NCBI GenBank assembly: GCA_025201765.1 | Contig: MU623440.1 | Location: 62,001 to 126,000 of the forward strand | Origin: Daldinia sp. FL1419 | Lineage: Eukaryota; Ascomycota; Sordariomycetes; Xylariales; Hypoxylaceae | Length of the DNA stretch: 64,000 nucleotides | Reading direction: 5' to 3' | In this document: positions 45,802 to 55,407 of the stretch, piece after piece | How the letters are laid out: every line of letters begins with the position of its first letter | Numbering within the stretch: the stretch's first letter is position 1 | Translations under genes and position numbers: made by a program | The notes under the pieces: model-generated | Told to the model about the DNA's origin: nothing | The model's input: the letters and a program-made list of their open reading frames with translations, nothing else | Databases searched by the model: none

Positions 45802-47208
45802 ATGGCCGTTTGGACGCACGTACTCGTTTTCGGCCTTCTGGCACTATTCCCCGGAGTTTCTAAATGCATGACCGCCGTTGACGACCAAGAGTCTACCCTG
45901 ACGTTGTCTTTCCAGCCCGTATCTGCCTCTGCCACTACAGTTGGTACGGTCGTGGAGACCAACGATCTCGTGTCTGAGCTGCTCCATAATTTGTCTACAT
46001 TCGCAACGATTCACCAGAATCCATCTAATCAAATTCAACCTACCCAGAGCGTTGCCTCGGTCACTGTGACTCAATCTGGATTATCTCTCTACCCTGCCGT
46101 CACTGCTGAAGATGTCAATGATCTCAGCCCCTCATTCACCTACACTCCTCCTATTGTGACTGGGCTAACCGAGAGAAATCTCGGGAACTATCCGGACATG
46201 TTCACTCTTGAAGATAGCCTTGAAGATACCTTTGGAGATATCTCTGAAGACACCTTTGAAGATAGCCTTGAAGATGAGACTGGAGAAGTTTGGTTCAATG
46301 GGATAGCCAGCGATGTTTTCGATCATCTGGTCGTACCGGAAGATGATATTCCAGAATATATCTACAATGGCCTAGCCAACGATCTCGTGGAAGTATGGCC
46401 GGAGGATGGCTTGTCTCGACGAGATGATTACAACGATGGCTACGGATACGGATACGGCTCTAGTACGACTCCTGCTAGAACTGGTGGGTATGGTAACCGC
46501 CCTAACTCTGTACACTTGCCTTCTGGCGCGTACGGTAACCAACAAACCCCTCCCATTGACAAACCGAGCATTGTGACGGTACCAGACCCTGAAACGGTAA
46601 CTGTTTCTTTACAGTATCGCACTTCGTCTACTGTCCAAAGCTCAACCACTACTCCTGCGCCGGTTATCGTTGTTATTGTAACTGGTACAGGTGCATCGGT
46701 TTCACAGACGCCGGAATACAATACTACACAAACTGGCACGGCGTCCGATCCGCCATTGGACCCTTCTGCGGAAGTAACATTTGTAGTTACGTCGAATAGC
46801 ATCCAGCATTCCACCATGCTCTCGGGATCAAAAAGTACCACCGAAGACTACGTTTATACTACAGTCACCCAATCGTCTTCGTCTCACTCTGGCTCTGGTA
46901 TCAATACGATATATACGGTAACCGGTGATTCTCCTCCAAAGCCGGTTCCAGTTACCAGTGACTCCAACGCCACTGTCAAGCTGAATCGATGCTACCTATT
47001 CATTGCGGTCGCCCTTGTAGCTATCGCCCCTTCTGTACTATCTATTGTGGGTAGAATCTCGCGATTGGGATCGAACGATGCTAAAGCCCGCCGTTGCGTT
47101 TGTGAAGAGACCAAAGGACAAGCTGCGGCTCAGAATGCATCTGATACCTCGGGTGAATGTTGCAATTCAAAGCCGGGTGGCTCTGAATGCTGTGGCCGCT
47201 GTGGCTGA
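45802..47208 (+). CDS. Secreted or surface protein with one membrane segment and Cys-rich tail
   Basis: Intronless, 468 residues, not recognised. A signal peptide spans about residues 1-22 (HVLVFGLLALFPGVSKCM). The long ectodomain is Thr/Ser/Val-rich and probably O-glycosylated. Near residues 138-160 is an imperfect repeat of EDSLEDTFGD/EDTFEDSLED, and near 212-225 a short Gly-Tyr stretch (DGYGYGYGSS). A single membrane segment lies near residues 397-415 (YLFIAVALVAIAPSVLS). The tail after it has seven Cys in 38 residues (RRCVCEE, GECCNS, SECCGRCG). The likely topology is type I, with the ectodomain in the wall space and the tail in the cytosol. The tail could bind metal or be palmitoylated; this is inference. 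Confidence 0.7.
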   Translation: MAVWTHVLVFGLLALFPGVSKCMTAVDDQESTLTLSFQPVSASATTVGTVVETNDLVSELLHNLSTFATIHQNPSNQIQPTQSVASVTVTQSGLSLYPAVTAEDVNDLSPSFTYTPPIVTGLTERNLGNYPDMFTLEDSLEDTFGDISEDTFEDSLEDETGEVWFNGIASDVFDHLVVPEDDIPEYIYNGLANDLVEVWPEDGLSRRDDYNDGYGYGYGSSTTPARTGGYGNRPNSVHLPSGAYGNQQTPPIDKPSIVTVPDPETVTVSLQYRTSSTVQSSTTTPAPVIVVIVTGTGASVSQTPEYNTTQTGTASDPPLDPSAEVTFVVTSNSIQHSTMLSGSKSTTEDYVYTTVTQSSSSHSGSGINTIYTVTGDSPPKPVPVTSDSNATVKLNRCYLFIAVALVAIAPSVLSIVGRISRLGSNDAKARRCVCEETKGQAAAQNASDTSGECCNSKPGGSECCGRCG

Positions 47209-47904
47209 TAACTCGGCACTTATTACGATGAGGTTCAAGGATTATGCCACGACCCAAGAACTGTCCCATGATGGACAACAAAGCATAGGCACTTAGTAAT
47301 CATTGAAAGTCATTAAAGGACATTAGGAGACGAGGGTTAGAAAGGAGGATGGAATATGAAATTGATTCGAGATTTCTTGGGAGCTGGACGATAGATTGCT
47401 AGGCATCTTCGCCTCCTGCATATTAATGTTTGTCGCTACCGCTGTGCTTGTTATGGCCCTAGTTCTCAGTTATAAAAGATCCTCAAGGGTCGGCATGTAC
47501 TCATACGCGCTCTAATTCAATTCTGCCTTGATTCGCGATAATAATTCAGTTGATACGTTAGGTATTAGAATAGCTTAGTGCCTTCCAATGCGAATACAAA
47601 GCACATCAAGCTCTACCAGCACAAGATCTGAATGGTCTAAGTTTAATAGATTATGTCGTAATTGATGTACAAGTTCCCTTAATATCAGTTACCCTATGCT
47701 TGCTTGCTTGCTCTAGTTTTGACAATGGCAATATTTACATATACTTGACAATCTTGCACATCCCAGCGCTTGGGAAATTTCTCCATCTGCACTCTCGTAA
47801 TTAAGTAACCTCGCCGTCTGTCATTCTCGTACTGATTCTTATTCCCCAGGCCGTCTTTCTTTTCCTGCTTCCAGTATTAGGTAGATATGTAGATATTAAC
47901 CCAA
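47209..47904. other. Convergent intergenic region
   Basis: AT-rich 3' flanks of the surface protein and the beta-adaptin. No gene was seen. Confidence 0.45.
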
Positions 47905-50623
47905 CTACAGGATCAACAAGTCTCCGTTACTACCGACTCCCTGCGCGGGCTGAAAGACCTGCTGTGGGGCGTACTGGTTGACGACGTATGAGGCCTCGGT
48001 GTCGCCGCCACCGAAGGAAGAGTCGCCTGCTTCGTGGATGCCCATGGCGGCCATTTGTTGGCTGCCGATACCGGCGAAGTACGCGTCCGCGTCGCTGACC
48101 GCGCTGGCCATATTATCGGCGTTGCCGCTGTTGCTGCTGCTGGCGTCGGTGGCTTGGGCGCGGGCTACGCCGTCGTTGCTGTCGGGTCTGAGAACGGCGG
48201 GTTGGCCGCCCATGCCGAACATGCTGAGGGTCTTTTGGGCCTCGAAGGCGGGAAGGTTGGCGGCGGAGGGGAGGGCGTGTTTTTGGAGAGCGGGGGAGTC
48301 TGGGAGACGCCGGGGACGCGCGCTACGGAAGACGGTTTGAACGGGCTTCAGGTAGATAGTGGCTAGGGTACCGACGTTGAGGCACATCTCTTCGAGGGTC
48401 TGGGGATCCAGCTTCTCGGATTCGGCTGTGATGGGCGGTTTCTCGCCCATGACCATCTGCTTTGCCACGTTCATATCGGTACTAAGGAGTCGCCAATACA
48501 TGTACGCGCGGTCTCGGAGGTCCGGGTTGTCAGTCTCTTCCGTGGCCCACTTTAGGACTTTCGGTACAAGGTCCTGTCCCTTGGTGGGTCGTTGGATAAA
48601 GAGCTTAACCGTGGCTGTAAGTAATGCTAGCTGCACCTCCACGGGTTCCTCCGCGAATGAATACAGGAAATCTTCCAGTAGGACGTCGCTGTTCTCGATT
48701 CGGTCTGCGTATTGTCCAATAACCCAGACCATTGCAGCTTTAGCTTCGGGCTCGTCGAGTGAATCAAGATGCTCACAGAGTGTACCGATGATAGACTCGT
48801 ACTGGTTAGGGTATTTCCGGAATATGTTGCGGATAACCACCGTGGCTTCTTGAACGATATACGGGACCTTTGTTGCGACAAGTTCGAGTAGCAGGTTAAT
48901 GCACCGTCTTGCGGCTGGCTCAATCTTAATGGCTAGCTTTCCGATGGCTCGTACAGCTTTACGAACGAAATGTACGTCGACCTCCGTCGCATATTCTCTT
49001 AGTTCGGTTAAAACTTCGTCAATATTCTTCTCGTTGGCGAGCATGAATATTAGTTCGAGCTTAGTGACCTTGACGTAGATCGGGTCGTTGTATTTACAGA
49101 AGAAAACGCGAATATCGTTACGAAGAACATCCGGTCTCCTCTGAAGTATGAGCAACGCATTCCGCAGGGCGAGATATTGAACTTCCGGGCCTTTTGCTAA
49201 TAATGTTACAAGAGGCGGAGAAAGTTTCCGGCACAAGGCCGATATCTGCTTCTCTTCCGCGATGTAGTTCATCAAATACAGAATTACACGAATACAAGTA
49301 AGTACAACGGCGGAATTCGAGTGCGATAACCGCGGTGCTATACGCTCAGCTAGTAAGGTTGCTTCCCCTGACTCCTGAGGCACATATGACATTAAAGCCT
49401 CGAGGATATACGTCTGACCCCACCTAATTTTATGTTAGCGATAGTAAATGTCGGTGGGATACGGGGGACGAACTCTGAACAGTCTGGGAGGATTGCCACC
49501 ATCTTGGAGGCATTACTGTAATCAATAGTAAGTTTAATAGAGTCACTGCGTTCCCAGATATCCATCAAACCAGCTAATGCGCTTGCGACAACGGTAGGGT
49601 TATCATCCCTTAACAACTGGTTGAGCCTATCTATTAGGTCGGATTGTTCAACCATGTATTTATCATGATCGTATAACTTCGCGACACAGAACGCGGCCGT
49701 CTTTCGCACGTAGGGGTCAGAATCTCGTAGTAAGCGTTTGACCAGAGGGACCGTGGCTTCGACAAATTCCTTGACGTGAACGTATGACATTGTCCGGAGA
49801 GCTAAAGCCCTGACTAGCGGATTGGTATCTTCCATGTCCTATGCAAGTGTTAACCAATCTTTTTTTCCCCTCCCGTATATTAGCTAGGGTCGTCGCGCTG
49901 CTTACATGCTGTAGAAATGGGATTGCTTTTACCGCAATCTCGGGGCGCATCCTCGAATAGTTGACCAAGAATAAGAAACACCTGTCTAGTTATTAGTTTC
50001 CGCTTCCGATATTACCTCCGGGTTTCGGTATGGGCGTACATCTTCTTGATTTCGAGGCTCTGGATGTGCATGCATCCTATTATGTCGGGGAAAAGGGAGA
50101 CCATCTCATTGTTGCTCATAGTCATGTTCGCGACAATCTTCTTGAGGGCGATCTTCTTTTGCGTGTAGTTTTTATCCTTCTTTCCGCCGGCGTTCAGCTC
50201 GAGTCGCAGCTCGGCAACTTTCCCCTGCATAGTCATAGGTCGTAAGCCAAAATCTGGAGGCATATATGCTAGAAACATGGCCATTATACGCGACAGGTAA
50301 GATAGGTAGGATCATAATGTGTCTGGAGTGTCCCGAAGGGACGTTGGGATCGCAGGGCGACTCGAAACGTGTGCCTCTCTAAGATAGACGTCAAGACAAA
50401 GACGCTTCGGCGGATCTTGATGGATGGGTAGAGAAAGCTGACCTCCAATTTATCGAATTGGAGAAGAGGATGTGTCGAGGGAAAAGAAGGGCCCAACGAA
50501 TTGGGAAATGTAGGATTAAGTGGCGGGTGTGATAACAAAACTCAGACGTCGCGTAGAAAGAAATAGGAATGGGCTTACTCGAGCGAACAGCTTCGAGTCC
50601 CCTCCGACTTGGGTGCTCGACAT
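47905..50623 (-). CDS. Beta-adaptin of a clathrin adaptor complex, probably AP-1
   Basis: Five exons (50623-50579, 50224-50040, 49981-49906, 49838-49474, 49423-47905) give 729 residues. It is the large beta subunit of an AP complex that sorts cargo into vesicles. The HEAT-repeat trunk is complete: ARGKVAELRLELN, then KKIALKKIVANMTMSNNEM, DPYVRKTAAFCVAKLYDHD, WGQTYILEALMSYVPQ and YATEVDVHFVRKAVRAIGKL. After residue 600 comes a short Ser/Ala/Gly-rich hinge, and the protein stops without the ear domain of animal beta subunits. It ends DLLIL, resembling a clathrin-box motif, which favours AP-1 over the fungal AP-2 beta. Exon 4 uses a GTTCGT donor, firmly set by the conserved SEWGQ junction. Confidence 0.9.
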
Positions 50624-51078
50624 GGTTGTTTAAAGTTGGCGTCTACTCTTTGTCGGAATTGCCTCTTTTGGGTTTTCTTTCGAGATACCGGTTGGTAATC
50701 TGGTTGGCTGAATAGGAGTTCGAGGTCAGTTGATGATAACGTGCAGCAAGAACACAACAGGGAGTAAAAGCAAGGAAGCAAGCCCAGCTTATGGCTCTCT
50801 ACCCCTCACGCTGTTGAAGCTGGGCAAGGAATTGGGAACATTGGTTGACTGAAAAGTAATACCTACTCTTCAAGAAGCCTATTTTAATGCAACCACCCAA
50901 TAACGAGTCGTTGGTGACGGGTTCGAGAAAACACAATTCGGTATTGGAGGGGCGATCGAGGAGTGTGATGGTACAACGAATCTTGGCTCGCAGATTATTA
51001 TTATTATGCGACGGGTTGTTGTTCTAAGCAGAATGTAATATCATACTATACAGAAAAAGATGATTAATTGAACGGAAC
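50624..51078. other. 5' flank of the beta-adaptin gene
   Basis: Promoter-proximal non-coding sequence with an (ATT)n tract at 50996-51007. No gene is supported. Confidence 0.4.
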
Positions 51079-51267
51079 TCACGAATCGACATTATCGGGA
51101 TTAAGAATATCGCATTCGGAGGGAAAGATGTTCTCGGCCCCTCCAAAGAGTTGAAGGTAAGAATTAAAGAAAACCCCTGAAGAGCGGAAAGTTAGAAGCT
51201 TCGGTTGCGCTTGCAGGGGTAGATTTCGGTCCACAACGGGGGCATTAGTGGATGCTAAACTTCCCAT
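51079..51267 (-). CDS. Possible small protein, 62 residues or slightly longer
   Basis: The frame begins MGSLASTNAPVVDRNLPLQA and contains FFNSYLQLFGGAENIFPSEC, which reads as coding. It ends just after a GTGAGT that could be a splice donor. An acceptor at about 51026 (CTGCTTAG) would append only five residues. It is divergent from EMC4, with 378 bp between starts. The family is not recognised, and short length keeps confidence low. Confidence 0.3.
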   Translation of the reverse strand: MGSLASTNAPVVDRNLPLQAQPKLLTFRSSGVFFNSYLQLFGGAENIFPSECDILNPDNVDS

Positions 51268-51645
51268 AGTTACAGCTCGTAAAGTCGTACTTTCCCATAT
51301 TACTATGTAGGTATGTACCTCTGTCCAAAAGCTATCTTGGCGACATTTATTAGTATCATTAGGTAATACATTGTACTGAGGTTACCTAATAGTAACCAAG
51401 TCGACCGCTTTGTCATCCCGTCCCGCCATGACAGCTCTTGTAGGCCAAGCACGTTGTACTTTCCACGCCTGGTTTGCAACTGAATTCGCAACTTCAACTA
51501 AAGTCAATTAACCTAACCTAACGTTAGAAGGTTCGCAGCTAATCAACAACTTTTGACTACTACCACATTACCACATACGACTCCCTTATACGATAACACT
51601 TATAGAGAGCATCGGTAGAGGAAAAAGATAAAATCGCAATACCTA

Positions 51646-52318
51646 ATGTCTTCGGTCGACCTTTCTGTCCCTAAATGGGTTGCGGATTTACGGGATCCTC
51701 CAACGCCCAAATCGAAAAATGGCAGTATCCCCGATCCGCCCGGCTACCCTTCACAGTCTGCCGCATTATCAAAGGTATCGGCATTTTAGTATTATTCTGT
51801 ATCATAACAACTGCTAAAATGCAACAGAAACAAGCATCGAAAGAAGCTAAAACTCAACCCCGAAAGCAACCGACGCCCGAAGAGATGGATACGTTGAAGT
51901 TAAAGAAGGCTTGGGAGGTGGCGCTCGCCCCTGTGAAGAGTCTACCTATGACAGCTATCATGATGTACATGTCAGGAAACTCCCTTCAGATCTTCAGTAT
52001 CATGATGGTTTTCATGGCCTTCAAGAACCCCATCATGGGTATCATCAGCACAAACCAGGCGTTTGAGAGGTTCGAGAGCGAGAGTAACAAGGGCAAGATA
52101 ATACAGGCCAAGTTGGCTTATATCGCAATGCAGTTGGTAGCCTTGGCAGTTGGAGTCTGGAAAGTCAACGCGATGGGTTTATTACCGTAAGTTCATCTTT
52201 GTATTGAATAGCTGTAATGCGCATTTTACTAACTACCAGATACAGAACCACGAGGTCAGACTGGCTGGCTTGGGAGGCCCAACGAGAACCACTAGAGCTC
52301 GCTGTTCCTGCTTTATAG
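51646..52318 (+). CDS. EMC4: ER membrane protein complex subunit 4
   Basis: Exons 51646-51774, 51828-52186 and 52240-52318 give 188 residues. EMC inserts tail-anchored and polytopic membrane proteins into the ER membrane. Family features: the N-terminal WVADLRDPPTPKSK and DPPGYPSQ, the charged segment LKLKKAWEVALAPVKSLPM, membrane stretches MTAIMMYMSGNSLQIFSIMM and LAYIAMQLVALAVGVWKV, and the C-terminal SDWLAWEAQREPLE. Length matches the family. Donors are GTATCG and GTAAGT. The first intron lies in a frame that is also open in other registers, so the junction rests on the conserved N terminus. Confidence 0.92.
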
Positions 52319-52419
52319 ACTTGAGAGATATCAAATACAATCCCACATTAAACATTTTTCTGCTTCCTTTCTTATTTTCCACCCAATATTCCTTTTATTT
52401 TATTTTCTATCCCGCAGTT

Positions 52420-52907
52420 CTACGTCTTCTTCGTTCCTGTAGTCCCGGCTGCTTGGCTTACGGGCTTTGCATACCCTGGTGACTGAATACCGGGAAGCTT
52501 GGGTTGACTATCTTTCGTCCGGGTAACACACGAGCCTAGACCATGGTATGGGGAATCGACCATCGATTGAATTTTCCAGCGTTCCATGGCACTTCCATCC
52601 TGGGTTTCCACTTTCCGCCAAAGATCATCTTTCAAGATGTTCGACATTGCATCATGCCGATTCGCCCACGGCCTATCCAAGGTCAAAAAGCTTGTATCCC
52701 TAGAAGCTTGTTGCTGGTTTGTGGCGGAGAAACTAGTTGCCTGAGGAAATGGTTTGCTTTCTCCTCGGTTTTCCGTACCCCGTCTTGCAACCTGTCGTCG
52801 ACGTCAGCCATTAATTTCCGATTAGCGAGTGTTGGGTTACCTTTGGGTCCATGGTAGGGCAACTGATTATCGAACCGCTCGCGAAGTTTGCAAAGTCGTA
52901 CGACTAC
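52420..52907 (-). CDS. Uncertain coding-like segment, possibly exons of a gene or pseudogene
   Basis: Two adjoining frames read as coding. 52907 to about 52684 encodes RLCKLRERFDNQLPYHGPKG and, further on, MADVDDRLQDGVRKTEEKAN. 52686 to 52420 encodes RPWANRHDAMSNILKDDLWR and ends KKT-stop. They differ in register at a TTTTT run. An intron from the GTTGCA at about 52792 to a CTAG at about 52700 would join them in frame. Otherwise it is a frameshifted relic. No start codon context was found upstream and the family is not recognised. Confidence 0.3.
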
Positions 52908-55407
52908 ACAATTGTCTCAGGTACGGGTTCTTTTCGTCAACGCTTTAGTTGAGTGGGCTCAAGACAATGTGCATATGATGTGATAAAGTAACTGCAACGG
53001 CACCAGCTATTCAGCATTCTTCTTCGCGTCGGTAGGGGGTATCGAGGCGTATTAAGTATCGTCTCCGATCCTTCAATATGAACTATATGCCTTTGTAAAC
53101 GTTTCAAGCAAAAGTGACAGACACCACTTCGGGCATCACGTAAAAACGACTTGTCGATCATCCTCTTTCGTCCACTATGTCATACAGCTTCTCGGAGTCG
53201 ATTTACGTCCTTCGAATGGGCGCGACCTGACCGCACGAAGGGTTTATCGGTGAGGTTTGTGTTCCAACACATCTGATAACACCCTCCGCGACGCCACTCC
53301 TTTACGGCGCGTGTAACATCGAGAGAGGGAATCGTCAAATTGCCTTTGCTGTACAGGATTAAGTGGAAGCACGAAACCGATTCCGGGGAACAGGTCGTTG
53401 TCTTGTTCGCATTACAAGAGCTTTCGGCTTCAACTACTACATTACGCACACGTCAAACAGTCAAATGAATACACCTCTATACCGGTAGCGATCGACCTAT
53501 CAGAAGCTTCGTGCCGCACGCCCGGTATTTACGATATAGCTAACTAGTGGGGTTACAATAGGGGTTCATTATAAATCTATCACCGACTTTTCTCAATCTG
53601 GGGAACGCCCAATTGCGACCGCGACCTATGCTGTGCATTGTGAGAGACAGACGTGCACCGGGTCAAGGAGAAGCGGTCTGCGCATTTGACGTGCAGAGAA
53701 ACGGAAGATTCGGGAGGAGGATTTCCTGGAGCTTAAGCGTCTGGATTTGCGCCACGTTTAACGACTACGTGAGGGTGAATTGCACGACCTTGGAGGTGGG
53801 GTTACGCCCTACGACACCCTTTATACCACCTTATGAGGTATCGGGGTAATGTTGGACGTCTATTGTTTACAATCTAACGACTGGCCAACGATATAATAGC
53901 ATAAACATGTCGTCTTCCACCAGCCCACGTTCATGTCTCCATTCTTTCCGGCTATTGAGTGCTCAGTACACTAGGTTGGGTGTCATCAGTGGCTTGCGAG
54001 GGTCTCATTCTATTTTGGCTTCCTGCATTAGACCTTGGGAGCCTACCTGGATTCACATATTAATTTCTACTCCTGGAGAAATACTGTAATGTGACGCCCT
54101 GCTTATTCACCGCTTCGACGGCTTGCGACCAGCTTGGCTGTCCAGAACGTGACGCTTTTGCTCACCTACCTATAATGTTCCGTGTATCTTCTTGGCAAGT
54201 TGCCTAATGCGCTACCAGTGACTCCAAAACTTCTGCGGCTCTTGACTAAAGTTAGACGATCTCTCTTTGTCGCAACCAAGCACCAAAGCCACGATACGGT
54301 ACAGAGTGGTATTCCGCGTTGCTTCACACCCATTGCCCTCGACGCTAGCCTCACATAGCCATGCTAGATTCGGTGAGCTCGTTTCGTGTGAGTTACCACG
54401 AGCTATTGCTTCCATTACAGACCGCATCTCCTGAGTCAAAACTTGAATACGATAGACACGACACTACGGTATCTAAATACATTTTTGCATTGAGGGTTGG
54501 TGCATATTGCACAGTGACATTCTAGTAACACATCCAGATAATCCGCCTAGACACCGATAAGACGATGCCTTAGTCTACTCGTCCCTATTCCAGTTATTCG
54601 TTTTCCCGGAGGCCTAATGAAATAGTAGCATGGCGAATCAACGATACGTGCTAGCGGACTTTGGTGTTATCAGGGTTTAAGAGACTCATTAGTTAGTAGT
54701 TTTTCGCAGTAGAGTTGTCGATAATCAGTTGCGTTTCTACTAAAGCTACGAATCTAACCGGTTAGGTTGACTTTCATTTTCTCGTACCCGAAACGTTTTA
54801 AAGGCACCTGACGACCTAGGCTATGGTTTCTAATCAAAGAAACACAACAATAGCACTCGGATCCTGGAGGGATGGGTTTCTGTAATAATATCGTGTGGCG
54901 TTGAAACAAAGGCTTCGCCGCACTATAGTTCTACTCTTCGGCTCCGTCGAGGCGACGATGCTATTTTGATTTCTTAGCTTGTCGGACTTCCTTCGGGGTC
55001 TTGAATCGTACAGATGTGGACGTTCTTTCACATGTGTCGAATGAAATATCAAGATAGAATGTTTAAATAAGGGCGATGACGTAAAAGCTGAACAATGAAA
55101 AATCAATATTGCTCCGCTTCTGCGCGCATGCACATCGTCACCCGCTTATCTTCGTATCGATAAGAATCTCAAGCAATGCAGACCTCTTTAAGCTTTAGGG
55201 AACTTTGGGGGTCTTCCTTCGTTCCAAGGTCGACCACGGATTTGAAGTTTATAGTTTTCAGAATCGCCAATTTTATTCTCGTTGGGAACACAAGTCCAGT
55301 AATCCGCCAGTTTTTATACCCCGCAAATCCCGCCCCCCCCCGTTGGAAATTGAGCTCCTCGTATACTTTTAAGAGTATGATTCAATCGGGAACCTCTGTC
55401 GGTTCCA
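52908..55407. other. Gene-poor region with coding-like fragments
   Basis: No complete gene can be built. Minus-strand fragments at 54464-54212, 53449-53180 and 53160-52940, and a plus-strand fragment at 53700-53850, have coding-like composition but are broken by stops and register changes. The last 300 bases are the FIG4 promoter. Confidence 0.4.
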
